Source: Desulfovibrio piger ATCC 29098
GTDB taxonomy: Bacteria > Desulfobacterota > Desulfovibrionia > Desulfovibrionales > Desulfovibrionaceae
Assembly: GCF_000156375.1 (NCBI RefSeq)
Contig: NZ_DS996359.1
Coordinates: 737,316 to 801,315 of the forward strand
Direction: 5' to 3'
Length of the DNA: 64,000 nucleotides
In this document: in pieces, positions 18,948 through 27,240 of the stretch
Layout: each line of letters opens with the position of its first letter
How positions within the stretch are numbered: position 1 is the stretch's first letter
Made by a program: the position numbers and the translations under genes
Notes under the pieces: generated by a model
What the model saw: the letters and a program-made list of their open reading frames with translations, nothing else
Told to the model about the DNA's origin: nothing
The model's database searches: none

Positions 18948-20285
18948 CTACAGCCCCTGTTCCGCACGCCAGGCAGCGAAACGTTCGCGTGCCCGGGCCG
19001 AGTAGAGGGCCTTGCGATCCTTCTTTTTGGCTTTTTCATCCAGTTCCGGCATGAGGCCGAAATGGGCATTGGACGGCTGGAAGTGCTTCACCGGGGTGCG
19101 CAGATGGTTGAGCAGGGCACCCAGCGCGCATTCCAGCGGCGGCAGGGCCAGCTCTCTGCCCTGGGCGCGGGCGGCCAGCAGCATGCCCAGCCACATGCCG
19201 CAGGCGGCGGATTCCAGATAGCCTTCCACACCGGTGATCTGCCCGGCCAGGAAGACGCGGGGCCGCGCCTTGAGCGACAGATCCTCGTTCAGGGCCACGG
19301 GCGCGTTCACGTAGGTGTTGCGGTGCATGCTGCCGAAGCGGGCGAACTCCGCCTTTTCCAGACCGGGCACCATGCGGAACACGCGCGCCTGTTCGCCATA
19401 GGTCAGCTTGGTCTGGCAGCCCACCAGATTGCAGGTCTCGCCGTTGAGGGTCTCGGCCCGCAGCTGCAGGATGGCCCAGGGACGGCGGCCGGTACGCGGG
19501 TCCACGAAGCCCACGGGCTTCAGCGGGCCGAAGGTCAGGGTGCGCGGGCCGCGCTCGGCCAGGGCCTCCACCGGCATGCAGCCTTCGAAATGTTTCTCTT
19601 TCTCGAATTCCCGGGCGCCCACCTTCTGCGCTTCCAGTAGGGCATTGTAGAAGGCTTCGTATTCTTCCTTGTTCATGGGGCAGTTGAGATAGTCGCCGCC
19701 CGTTTCGCCCTTTTCCTGCCCGTAGCGCGAGGCACGGAACACGATGTCCATATTCAGGGAGTGCGTCCAGACGATGGGCGCGATGGCATCATAAAAATAG
19801 CAGTGATCGCCGCCCACCACCTCGGCCAGCGAGGCGGAAAGGTTCTCCGAAGCCATGGGCCCGGCCGCCAGCACCACGGTCTCGAAGCCGTCCAGCGCGG
19901 GATCGTCCAGGGACGTGATCTGCCGGTGCACCAGCGTGATGCCGGGCGTGGACCGGATGCGCTGCGTCATGGCCGCCGAGAAGGCCTCGCGGTCCACGGC
20001 CAGCGCCTTGCCCGCAGGCACGCGGTGGGCGTCGGCCAGCTCCATGAAGTCGCTGCCCAGTTCGCGCATCTCGGCCTTGAGCAGGCCGATGCCGGACGTC
20101 AGTTCGTCCGAGCGCAGGGAATTGGAACAGACCAGCTCCGCCAGCCCGTCATTGACATGGGCCGGGGAACGGAATTCCGGCTTCTGTTCGAACAGGGTCA
20201 CTTGCAGACCGGCCCGCGCCAGACGCAGGGCACATTCGCAACCGGCCAGGCCGCCACCAATAACCGCATAGCTGTGTTCAGTCAC
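18948..20285 (-). CDS. trmFO: Methylenetetrahydrofolate--tRNA-(uracil(54)-C5)-methyltransferase
   Basis: 445 residues from a GTG at 20285, which is preceded by AAAGGAG. The eight residues upstream of it would be encoded by the ribosome-binding site itself. It makes m5U54 in tRNA using methylene-THF and reduced flavin. The FAD-binding YAVIGGGLAGCECALRLA is at the N-terminus. The catalytic cysteine region CSNSLRSDELTSG is near residue 53 and the second conserved cysteine region GGDYLNCPMNKEEYEAF near 205. AGQITGVEGYLESAA (near 345) is the C-terminal FAD contact. It stands alone between two non-coding stretches. Confidence 0.95.
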   Translation of the reverse strand: MTEHSYAVIGGGLAGCECALRLARAGLQVTLFEQKPEFRSPAHVNDGLAELVCSNSLRSDELTSGIGLLKAEMRELGSDFMELADAHRVPAGKALAVDREAFSAAMTQRIRSTPGITLVHRQITSLDDPALDGFETVVLAAGPMASENLSASLAEVVGGDHCYFYDAIAPIVWTHSLNMDIVFRASRYGQEKGETGGDYLNCPMNKEEYEAFYNALLEAQKVGAREFEKEKHFEGCMPVEALAERGPRTLTFGPLKPVGFVDPRTGRRPWAILQLRAETLNGETCNLVGCQTKLTYGEQARVFRMVPGLEKAEFARFGSMHRNTYVNAPVALNEDLSLKARPRVFLAGQITGVEGYLESAACGMWLGMLLAARAQGRELALPPLECALGALLNHLRTPVKHFQPSNAHFGLMPELDEKAKKKDRKALYSARARERFAAWRAEQGL

Positions 20286-21147
20286 GCCATCTCCTTTTGT
20301 TGGCCGCATCTTTGCCCAATCTGGGCCCGGAAGGCAAGGGGGAGCAGGAGCGGAGGCGGCGGGGAGGAAGGGGGCTGGTCTGTCTGTTGGCAGAGCCAGG
20401 GTCGTTCGGGGGAAGGGCTGCCTTTTGGAAAAGGCTCCCCTTCCCCCGTGCCCCCATCCCCGCGAAAACTTTTGTTCCGGTCAGTGCGAGGGGAGCGTGC
20501 GGGCGGCGGATGCCCCGGGCGCGTGGGTCTCCCGGAGTTTCCCTTTTACTATCGACGACCGCAGCGGGCTCTCTGGGTGCGTGGGGCGCCCGTGTGCGGC
20601 GTGGGCGTCTGTTGGGAGCCGTGATGGGGGACTGGGTACTGGAGCTGCGGAGGAGACGTTGCGACAGGCCTGTCATCGGGAGATGTTTTTTGTGTGGGGG
20701 GAGGAGGGTTGCCTGGATGCGGTGCGGGCAGATCCATCCCTTTATAAGAGGAGGGAGAGCTGGGGACAGGACGGTGCGCAGGGGGATGTCGTCGCCGGGA
20801 CCGGCATAGCGGGAAAGAGTGAAGACAACAGGGGACGGATGGATGGGCCGTCCTTGCGGGAAAGAAGACAGGGGAGAAGCGGGTCGCCACAGGGCATCCG
20901 GCAGAGCGGCTGAAAAAAAATTTTTTTGCACAGGCATCGATCGGAACTTGCCGACAATGGTTCCTGAAAATCCCCGCAGGCGGCGTGCTTTCTTGCTGAC
21001 AGAGAAGCGGATGGAGCGGTCCATGGGGCCGGCTGCGGCCTGTCCGTGAGTGTGGGCACAAAACGGCTGTCCCGTGTCCGTATCCTGCGGGTCGGCAAGG
21101 CTTTGGGCCTCTTGCCCGCTGTCCGCATGTGCGCTACATCTCACGCC
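20286..21147. other. 862-bp non-coding region upstream of trmFO and dut
   Basis: The longest gene-free stretch in the window, between divergent trmFO and dut. It holds a full copy of the dispersed hairpin repeat at 20408-20570. The remainder (20580-21050) is strongly purine-biased on the plus strand. Open frames here have skewed Arg/Gly composition, no ribosome-binding sites and no recognisable domain. I do not call a gene. Confidence 0.6.
20408..20570 (+). repeat. Dispersed intergenic repeat, copy A
   Basis: An interrupted hairpin (GGGGGAAGGG at 20408-20417 with CCCTTCCCCC ending at 20447; inner GCCTTTT/AAAAGGC) is followed by a C-rich spacer and then GAAAACTTTTGTTCCGGTCA (20464-20483). Sequence like copy B continues through GGTCTCCCG near 20527 and a TCGACGACC block near 20552. 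Copies B (59718-59880) and C (38955-39050, inverted) share the same order of elements. Confidence 0.65.
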
Positions 21148-21627
21148 ATGAGCAATTTTTCCGTACCCACCTGCCCCGTGCGCCTCGCTTTCGTGCGCGA
21201 AGGGGCCCGTTCCCTGTACGCCGGTCAGCTTGAACCGGCCACGGCCTTCTCGGCCGGTATCGACCTGCGCGCCTGTCTGGACGAGGATAGTGTGCGCATC
21301 CCTGCCGGAGGCCGTTTTTGCGTGCCTGCGGGCATCAGCGTGCAGCCCTGCGAGGCCGGTTTTGCGGGTTTCCTCTATTCCCGCAGCGGCCTTGGTGCGC
21401 GCGAAGGCCTGACCGTGGCCCAGGGAGTGGGGGTCATCGACCCCGATTATACGGGCGAGATCCTCGTCATGCTGCTCAACACCTCGGGCGAGGAGCGCAT
21501 CCTCAAGCGTGGGGAGCGCATGGCCCAGCTTGTTTTCCAGCCCTTTGTCCGCCCTGTCTGGCAGGAGGTGGAGAGCCTTTCTGCTACGGAGCGCGGTGCG
21601 GGCGGCTTCGGACATACGGGACGCTAA
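21148..21627 (+). CDS. dut: dUTP diphosphatase
   Basis: 159 residues from the ATG at 21148. It hydrolyses dUTP to dUMP, supplying thymidylate precursor and keeping uracil out of DNA. Trimeric dUTPase motifs are visible: AGIDLRA (motif 1), YSRSGLGAREGL (motif 2), GVIDPDYTGEILVMLLN (motif 3, with the catalytic Asp), RGERMAQLVFQP (motif 4) and the C-terminal P-loop-like RGAGGFGHTGR (motif 5). No Shine-Dalgarno is present upstream. A possible promoter (TTGCCC, 17 bp, TACATC at 21135-21140) would put the transcript start at or next to the ATG. Confidence 0.93.
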   Translation: MSNFSVPTCPVRLAFVREGARSLYAGQLEPATAFSAGIDLRACLDEDSVRIPAGGRFCVPAGISVQPCEAGFAGFLYSRSGLGAREGLTVAQGVGVIDPDYTGEILVMLLNTSGEERILKRGERMAQLVFQPFVRPVWQEVESLSATERGAGGFGHTGR

Positions 21628-21825
21628 TCTCCGCCGGGGGATGCCGTCGGCCGGGGCCATGAGGCGAGTGTTGCGGCGTGTGCCGCGGGCCATGCCTGCC
21701 GCTGGGCCGGGGACGTTTGTTTTCCCGGCGGGCCTCCCGTTTTTTCCAAAGCCTTTTCTGTTTCACGATTGCCGGGGCACGTGCCCCGTGGGATGGCGCA
21801 AGGCCTCCCAGCAAAGGAGTTGACC

Positions 21826-23028
21826 ATGTCCGACACATTTTCCGCCGTCAAAGCCCAGGAAGAAGCACTGCTTTGCCGTTCCTACAGCCGATATCCCGTG
21901 GCTGTGGTCCGAGGCAAGGGCTCGCGGTTGTGGGACGTGGACGGTAAGGAATATGTGGACCTGCTGGCCGGCATCGCGGTGACCGCCCTGGGCCACTGCA
22001 ACGACGAGGTCTGCGCCGCCCTGGAAGCCCAGGCCCACAAGCTCTGGCACGTCAGCAACCTCTTCTATCAGGAAGAGCAGCTGGAGCTGGCCCGCCTGCT
22101 GCTGAGCACCAGCCATCATGGCAAGGCCTTCTTCTGCAATTCCGGCGCCGAGGCCAACGAGGCCTGCATCAAGCTGGCCCGTCGCTACATGCGCAAGGTC
22201 AAGCAGCGCGACGCCTACGAGATCATCACCCTGGGCGGCTGCTTCCACGGCCGTACCTTCGGTGCGCTGGCCGCTACGGGCCGCGAGAGCCTGAGCGACG
22301 GTTTCACGCCGCTGCCCGAAGGCTTCAAGCAGGTGCCCGCCAATGACCTGGCCGCGCTGGAAGCCGCCATCACGCCCGCCACGGCGGCGGTGCTGGTGGA
22401 AGTGGTGCAGGGCGAAGGCGGCATCGTGCCCCTGCCGGGCGATTACCTGCGCGGTGTGGAGGCCCTGTGCCGCAAGCACGACATCCTCTTCATCTGCGAC
22501 GAAGTGCAGGCCGGTCTGTGCCGTACCGGTACCTTCTGGGCCTTCCAGCAGCACGGCCTGACCCCGGACGCCATCAGCATGGCCAAGTCCCTGGCCAACG
22601 GCCTGCCCATGGGCGCCATGCTGGCCACCGACGAGATGGCCAAGGGCTTCGAGGCCGGCAGCCATGCCACCACCTTTGGCGGCGGCGCGCTGGCCTCCGG
22701 TGTGGCGGCCAAGTGCGTGGAGATCATGCTCCGCGACAAGCTGGCCGACCGTGCCGCCGAGCTGGGCAAGCATGTGATGGACCGCGTCCGCGCCATCCAG
22801 GACAAGCTGCCCGGTACCGTGCGTGAAGTGCGCGGCCTGGGCCTGATGATCGGCATCGAGCTGGCGGTGGATGCCGCCGCCGTGTGGCGCGAACTCATCG
22901 CCCGCGGCTTCATCTGCAACCTGAGCCACGGCGTGACCCTGCGTCTGCTGCCCGCCCTGACCATCGACAAGGCCGACCTCGACGCCTTTATCGATACGCT
23001 GGAAGACATCCTGCGCACGGCAAAGTAG
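21826..23028 (+). CDS. argD: Acetylornithine/class III aminotransferase
   Basis: 400 residues from an ATG preceded by AAAGGAG. A PLP-dependent class III (fold type I) aminotransferase. Seen: RLWDVDGKEYVDLLAGIAV near residue 37, the phosphate-binding FCNSGAEANEACIKLARRY near 105, EVVQGEGGI, FICDEVQAGLCRTG with the PLP-contacting Asp, and the Schiff-base lysine in MAKSLANGLPMGAML near 257. The pattern and length fit acetylornithine aminotransferase (arginine synthesis), although succinyldiaminopimelate or other omega-amine activity is common in this family. It follows dut by 198 bp and ends in its own terminator. Confidence 0.88.
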   Translation: MSDTFSAVKAQEEALLCRSYSRYPVAVVRGKGSRLWDVDGKEYVDLLAGIAVTALGHCNDEVCAALEAQAHKLWHVSNLFYQEEQLELARLLLSTSHHGKAFFCNSGAEANEACIKLARRYMRKVKQRDAYEIITLGGCFHGRTFGALAATGRESLSDGFTPLPEGFKQVPANDLAALEAAITPATAAVLVEVVQGEGGIVPLPGDYLRGVEALCRKHDILFICDEVQAGLCRTGTFWAFQQHGLTPDAISMAKSLANGLPMGAMLATDEMAKGFEAGSHATTFGGGALASGVAAKCVEIMLRDKLADRAAELGKHVMDRVRAIQDKLPGTVREVRGLGLMIGIELAVDAAAVWRELIARGFICNLSHGVTLRLLPALTIDKADLDAFIDTLEDILRTAK

Positions 23029-23052
23029 GCTGATTCCTTCAGACACATTCCT

Positions 23053-23087
23053 GGCTCCCGTGCCGCCGGCCGGTGCGGGAGCCTCTT
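23053..23087 (+). terminator. Terminator after argD
   Basis: GGCTCCCG (23053-23060) pairs with CGGGAGCC (23076-23083) around a GC-rich internal hairpin, followed by TCTTTGTT. It lies 25 bp past the argD stop. Confidence 0.75.
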
Positions 23088-23172
23088 TGTTGCATTTTTG
23101 AGAGGGCAGCCTCAGTACGGCCCCTGTGGGCCCGCCGGCCCTGATTTTTTCTTTGGGTCTGCGGGCGGACTC

Positions 23173-23201
23173 TTTACAGGATGGGGCGCCTGTGCTACAC
23201 A
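23173..23201 (+). promoter_or_regulatory. Candidate promoter of the TraR/DksA-type gene
   Basis: TTTACA (23173-23178), a 17-bp spacer and TACACA (23196-23201). The same -35 hexamer and spacing occur before rubrerythrin. Downstream, an inverted repeat GGCAATCCCG/CGGGATTGCC (23222-23248) forms a hairpin just before the AAGGAG ribosome-binding site and could affect translation. Confidence 0.4.
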
Positions 23202-23271
23202 GGCCCGCACCAATCCACTACGGCAATCCCGGCTCATGCGGGATTGCCGCTTGCTTTAAGGAGACAGATGC

Positions 23272-23490
23272 ATGGATGTTTTTGACCAGGCCACTGAACT
23301 TGAACGTCTGGACCGTGAAGCTGCCCTCTCCCGCGCCCGCGCTGCCATGGACCAGGGCGGTCCCGACTGGATCGACGGCGTGGCCTGCTGCCGCGAATGC
23401 GGCGAGCCCATCCCCCAGAAGCGTCTGGAGGCCCTGCCCGGCGTCGGTCTGTGCCGCGCCTGTCAGGAAGAACGCGAAAGCGGACGCTAG
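23272..23490 (+). CDS. TraR/DksA-type zinc-finger protein (short form)
   Basis: 72 residues. The C-terminal half has the DksA C4 zinc finger: CRECGEPIPQKRLEALPGVG followed by LCRACQ. The N-terminal half is one short charged helix (ELERLDREAALSRARAAM), as in TraR and its phage relatives, rather than the long coiled coil of DksA. Such proteins bind the RNA polymerase secondary channel and mimic DksA with ppGpp. Whether this one does so here is inferred. It has its own candidate promoter and terminator. Confidence 0.88.
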   Translation: MDVFDQATELERLDREAALSRARAAMDQGGPDWIDGVACCRECGEPIPQKRLEALPGVGLCRACQEERESGR

Positions 23491-23516
23491 CATTTTTTGA
23501 TAACGGACAACCGGAG

Positions 23517-23545
23517 GCCGGAGCCCTTGAGACTCCGGCCTTTTT
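23517..23545 (+). terminator. Terminator after the TraR/DksA-type gene
   Basis: GGCCGGAG (23517-23524) pairs with CTCCGGCC (23533-23540) and is followed by TTTTTG. It lies 26 bp past the stop codon. Confidence 0.85.
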
Positions 23546-23872
23546 GCGTTGGGCTTCCCTGTTTGCAGCGCGGCCCTGCATAAGGGAGAGGCCTCCTGCA
23601 GGAGGCGTGGGGGCATGCTGGGGGGAAGACGTCCGGGATACGGGCAGGAGCCGTGTCTGCTTTTTTGCCGGGCCGGAGGACAGGCGGCGATGGTGATGCG
23701 CTGTCCTTTTGCCGCATTGCGGTGATGTTTGAGGAAGCCGACGTGACAGGCCGTCCCTCATGGCGTTGTACGCTCCCGCTTGCGGAGAGGCCGCAGGACA
23801 GACCGGTGGCGCTGCCGGGCGATACCCGTCGCCGGACGGGGCGCGGGCTCTTGGCCGCTTCACGCAGGGCAT

Positions 23873-23902
23873 AAAAAAACGGCGTCCCCGTCTGGGGACG
23901 CC
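23873..23902 (-). terminator. Terminator of the dfx-rub-roo operon
   Basis: GGCGTCCCC/GGGGACGCC (23881-23889 with 23894-23902), 4-base loop, followed on the minus strand by seven Ts (23879-23873). It is 26 bp past the roo stop. Confidence 0.9.
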
Positions 23903-23928
23903 GCAGGACATTCGGAAAGATGCGGGGC

Positions 23929-25134
23929 TTATTCGCCCTGGCACTTCTTCTTCAGGGCCTCGCCCACGGTCTTGCCCAGTTCCACGCAGGCGCGCAGGGC
24001 TTCGTGGCGCGGGGTCCAGTTGCACTTCACGAAATCGGCGGGCATGTCCATGCCCATGGAAGCCAGCATCTCGTGCAGGACCTTGGCGGATTCGCCGGAC
24101 CAGCCGAAGGAACCGAAGGCGCCGCCCACGCGGTTCTGGGGACGCAGGCCCTTCATGTAGGTCAGGGTGGAGGCCATCAGGGGCATGATGGTGTTGTTGT
24201 GGGTGGGGGAGCCCGCGATCACGGCGCCGCAGTTGGCCAGTTCGGTCATGATCTCGCTGTGATGGTTGCTCTTCACGGACATCAGGCGGGTGGGCACGCC
24301 CACTTCTTCCAGACCGCTGCACACGGCATAGGCCATCTTTTCGGTGGAATGCCACATGGTGTCGTAGATCACCATGGCGCGCTGCTGGGGCTTCTGTTCG
24401 GCCATCTGGCGGTACATGTCCACGATGAACTTCACGGACTTTTCTCCGCGGTGGATCAGGCCGTGGTCAGGGGCGATCATGTCGATGTCCAGGCTCTCCA
24501 CGATGGGCAAGGTCTTCAGCACCTGGGGAGAGTAGGGCAGCACGATGTTGTAGTAGTATTCCTTGATGGCGCGCACGAAGTCGCCCTGATCGTGCTCATC
24601 GGCATAGCGGTAGCTGGTGGCGATGTTCTGGCCGAAGGCGTCGTTGCTGATGAGCAGCTTGTCTTCGGGGATGTAGGAGACCATGCTGTCGGGCCAGTGC
24701 AGCATGCGGGTCTCCTGGAAGATGATGTTGCGCTTGCCGATGTTCAGCTTGTCGCCGCTCTTGACCACTTCGATGGGCCAGTCCTTGCAGTCGAAGTAGC
24801 CCTGCATGGACTTGTAGCCCAGGGTGGAGACGAAGATCTTTTCGGGCTTCACGCGGGCCACCACTTCGGCCAGGCTGCCGGCGTGGTCGGGTTCCATATG
24901 GTTGCAGACGATGTAGTCGATCTTTTCGGGATCCATGATCTTGGCGATGCGGCACAGCATGTTGCCGGCCCAGCCGGGATACACGGTATCCATCAGGACG
25001 TTCTTTTCGTCGCGGATCAGGTAGGCGTTGTAGGTGGAACCTTCGGGGGAGCGGGAATAGCCGTGGAAGTCACGGTGGTCGTAGTCCACGCAACCGACCC
25101 AGAAAATATCTTTTTTGATTTCAACGGGCTGCAT
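23929..25134 (-). CDS. roo: Rubredoxin:oxygen oxidoreductase (flavodiiron protein)
   Basis: 401 residues, usual length. It reduces O2 to water (and in relatives NO to N2O) with electrons from rubredoxin. The N-terminal metallo-beta-lactamase-like domain keeps the di-iron ligands: CNHMEPDHAG (H-x-E-x-D-H near residue 80), MLHWPDSM, LLISNDAFGQ and PDHGLIH near 226. The C-terminal flavodoxin domain begins near 255 with IYDTMWHSTEKMAYAV and has GSPTHNNTIMP. The genes upstream encode its likely donor rubredoxin and the superoxide reductase. It is cytosolic. Confidence 0.97.
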   Translation of the reverse strand: MQPVEIKKDIFWVGCVDYDHRDFHGYSRSPEGSTYNAYLIRDEKNVLMDTVYPGWAGNMLCRIAKIMDPEKIDYIVCNHMEPDHAGSLAEVVARVKPEKIFVSTLGYKSMQGYFDCKDWPIEVVKSGDKLNIGKRNIIFQETRMLHWPDSMVSYIPEDKLLISNDAFGQNIATSYRYADEHDQGDFVRAIKEYYYNIVLPYSPQVLKTLPIVESLDIDMIAPDHGLIHRGEKSVKFIVDMYRQMAEQKPQQRAMVIYDTMWHSTEKMAYAVCSGLEEVGVPTRLMSVKSNHHSEIMTELANCGAVIAGSPTHNNTIMPLMASTLTYMKGLRPQNRVGGAFGSFGWSGESAKVLHEMLASMGMDMPADFVKCNWTPRHEALRACVELGKTVGEALKKKCQGE

Positions 25135-25247
25135 GAAAATTCTCCATTAGGGGATATTGTTCACGGTCAGGATGCCGCACAGGGCATAAACGAGCCTGCC
25201 CTGCCGCAGGGCGGCAGGGCAGGCGGAAAGGGCGGAAGAAACAGGGC

Positions 25248-25382
25248 TTAGGCCTGTTCGAACTGGTCCTTGCTCACGCCACAGACGGGGCAGGTCCAGT
25301 CATCAGGCAGCTGGTCGAAGGGCACGTTGTCGTTTTCGGCGGGATCGTATTCGTAACCGCACACGCTGCAAACGTATTTCAT
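25248..25382 (-). CDS. rub: Rubredoxin (short, 44-residue type)
   Basis: 44 residues. Two CxxCG knuckles ([12 protein letters not shown] and [13 protein letters not shown]) supply the four iron-binding cysteines. Classical rubredoxins have about 52 residues. This one lacks roughly seven in the middle loop ([16 protein letters not shown]), as I recall for the rubredoxin of D. desulfuricans ATCC 27774. It is an electron carrier for the flavodiiron oxygen reductase encoded next and possibly for desulfoferrodoxin. It lies 19 bp after dfx and 113 bp before roo in the same operon. The start has a GGAGAGAC-type site. Confidence 0.95.
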   Translation of the reverse strand: MKYVCSVCGYEYDPAENDNVPFDQLPDDWTCPVCGVSKDQFEQA

Positions 25383-25401
25383 GGTGTCTCTCCTTATGAG
25401 C

Positions 25402-25782
25402 CTAGTTTTCGGCCTTCCAGTGGCCGTGAAGGTTGCAGTATTCGCGGGCGGTGACCTTTTCGGCGTCGGTCTTGAACACCGCTTCAGGCTTGTCGCCCGG
25501 CTTCAGGAAACAGGTCAGGCTCTGGTTGTCGGCCAGCAGCTCGATCCACTCGATGTAGTGGTTCTCGTCCATGGGATGGGCCACGCTGCCCACGGTCACC
25601 TTGTAACCGCCTTCGATCTTTTCGATCACGGGCACGTGCTTTTCCATGGCGCCGTCGGTGGAGCCTTCCTTCATGAGCTTCATGTTCTCGCCACAGCAGA
25701 CCAGGCTGGCGCCGCCGCCGTGGATGACTTCAACGATGTTGCCGCAATGGGTGCACTTATAAACTTCAAGCTGGTTCGGCAT
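25402..25782 (-). CDS. dfx: Desulfoferrodoxin (2Fe-superoxide reductase)
   Basis: 126 residues, usual length; also known as rbo. It reduces superoxide to hydrogen peroxide without making O2. The N-terminal desulforedoxin-like domain binds Fe(Cys)4 through KCTHCG (Cys 10 and 13) and LVCCGE (29 and 30). The catalytic Fe(His)4Cys centre is in the C-terminal domain, with HVP near residue 49, [14 protein letters not shown] near 66-80 and the CNLHGHW ligand pair near 116-119. It is first gene of the operon with rub and roo, so superoxide and oxygen removal are made together. Confidence 0.97.
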   Translation of the reverse strand: MPNQLEVYKCTHCGNIVEVIHGGGASLVCCGENMKLMKEGSTDGAMEKHVPVIEKIEGGYKVTVGSVAHPMDENHYIEWIELLADNQSLTCFLKPGDKPEAVFKTDAEKVTAREYCNLHGHWKAEN

Positions 25783-25894
25783 GATATTTGTCTACCTTTG
25801 TCCGCAGCCGGACAGTTGGGATCGGTGTTTGCATGTTGCCGGAACTCCTTCCGACGGAGCTATTTTGAACCAAGACGGCCCCGCTGTAAAGAGG

Positions 25895-25935
25895 TTTTCC
25901 GACTATAATAGTAATTTTTCTTAATAAAGAACTTT
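25895..25935 (-). promoter_or_regulatory. AT-rich promoter/operator region of the dfx operon
   Basis: In an otherwise GC-rich leader, the minus strand reads TTTATTAAGAAAAATTACTA then TTATAG. TATTAT at 25910-25905 is a plausible -10. ACTATAATAGT (25902-25912) is an imperfect 11-bp palindrome that could bind a redox regulator. Neither a classical -35 nor an exact PerR box is present. Confidence 0.35.
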
Positions 25936-26009
25936 TTCACAAAAGCCGTGTCCATACTGTCCCGGGGGATGCAGAGAAAAAAGTCTGTATATCTGGTGTG
26001 TTCCCCCCA

Positions 26010-27185
26010 TCAGTCGGCGGCAGCGGCGGGGGCGGCCGTCTGCTGGAGCATGGTGGGGCAGTCCGGAAGGGCCGGGGCATGACGGCGCCGGATGCCCAGC
26101 ACATTGGGCAGCTGGGCCCGCACATTGCCCGTGACCCAGAAATCGGCCAGGTGCCGGCCGCGCAATTCCTGGTGCAGCCCGGGGGAGCGGATCACCAGCC
26201 CGGCCTGCATGCCGCCCTCCACATACATGACGGTGCGCACATCCAGGGGCAGGTGGAGCAGGGCGTGGGCAAAGCTGTAGGCTTCCAGCGGTTCGCGGCA
26301 ATGCAGGAAAAGGATCTTGCCCGTCCCGTCCTCGGCCACCGCCGAGATGGCGTACAGGGGACCGCCGGGAGACCAGAGGATGCGGCGCTCGTCATTGATC
26401 ATGCGGTAGTTCTGGATGACCAGGCGGTACTGCTCCAGCAGCTCCTGCCACTGGGGATCCTCGCGGGTCAGGATGTCGGCGCGGGGCAGGCCCTCCTGAC
26501 GGGGACCGGCCACGAAAAAGGCGCCGAAGCGACGGACCAGGCGCTTGTTGTTGATGTAGTCGTCCTGCCGCATGTAGCCCGTGCTGGTGACGCCGTCGGG
26601 AAGATACATGCTGGCGTTGATGGCGGCCACCAGGTCATGGCTGTCGGCCCACTGGCCCAGGGTCAGGGCCGGATGCTTGTGGGCCGCGCTGGCATAGAGG
26701 CGAAAATCGAACAGCTCCGGGTCGATGCGCAGGACGGTCAGGGAGGCCTGTTGCCCGGCTTCGGATTGCAGGGAGAACTCCGCATACTCGAGCCCTTCTT
26801 CCAGGGCATTCCAGCGGGGAGCTTCCGGCAGGGCCGCATCGGCCTCGGCATCGCCGGCGGCTGCCGGGGCCTCTTCCGTGAGCGGCAGGCTATGGGTGGC
26901 GGCCGCGGGCAGGACCTCGTCTTCGGCGGGCAGGGGCGGCAGGCCGGGCAGCCCGGAAAGGTCGAGCTGCTCCAGTTCCAGGCTCAGGGAAGGCGCAGGA
27001 GGAGCGGGCGGAATGTCTCCTTCCGCTCCGGCTTTGACAGGGCAGAAGATCAGAAGGCAGAGCAGCAGGCACAACGGGCGGAGACAGCAGGCAAGGAGGG
27101 CATGCTGTCTGTGGCGGAGCAGAGCGGCAAAGGATGCGGGATGACAAAAAGCGGGTGCGACCGAAGCGTCCATACCTGCTGACAT
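26010..27185 (-). CDS. Exported phosphodiester glycosidase-like (NAGPA-domain) protein
   Basis: 391 residues from ATG 27185 (ATG 27173 also possible). The N-terminus carries an export signal with the hydrophobic stretch PLCLLLCLLIFCPVKAGA ending near residue 55. A Pro/Glu-rich linker (~55-125) follows. The C-terminal ~240 residues have NAGPA-type features: AAINASMYLPDG, GAFFVAGP, GGPLYAISAV, and a late MYVEGGMQAGLVIR segment resembling the LDGGGS region of the family. That suggests hydrolysis of a sugar-1-phosphodiester in the periplasm, but the substrate is unknown. It is a single gene between the dfx leader and divergent metF. Confidence 0.6.
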   Translation of the reverse strand: MSAGMDASVAPAFCHPASFAALLRHRQHALLACCLRPLCLLLCLLIFCPVKAGAEGDIPPAPPAPSLSLELEQLDLSGLPGLPPLPAEDEVLPAAATHSLPLTEEAPAAAGDAEADAALPEAPRWNALEEGLEYAEFSLQSEAGQQASLTVLRIDPELFDFRLYASAAHKHPALTLGQWADSHDLVAAINASMYLPDGVTSTGYMRQDDYINNKRLVRRFGAFFVAGPRQEGLPRADILTREDPQWQELLEQYRLVIQNYRMINDERRILWSPGGPLYAISAVAEDGTGKILFLHCREPLEAYSFAHALLHLPLDVRTVMYVEGGMQAGLVIRSPGLHQELRGRHLADFWVTGNVRAQLPNVLGIRRRHAPALPDCPTMLQQTAAPAAAAD

Positions 27186-27240
27186 AGAGCGCCCTTGTTT
27201 TTTTGGCAAGCATCAGGACGGTGGCGGGAGGGGGTAAACA

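Larger units (their letters stand above)
23491..23928. other. Intergenic stretch between convergent traR-like and roo genes
   Basis: 438 bp with a terminator at each end (23517-23545 on plus, 23873-23902 on minus). The middle shows no gene or repeat I can support. Confidence 0.5.

Noticed and set aside
20278..21693. A 471-codon minus-strand frame across the trmFO-dut gap and over dut
   Set aside because: Part is antisense to dut, the rest is low-complexity Pro/Ser/Arg sequence without a start signal or a recognisable domain.
25895..25935. PerR box in front of dfx
   Set aside because: The AT-rich palindrome is only a partial match to TTATAATNATTATAA. It is listed as a generic promoter/operator region.
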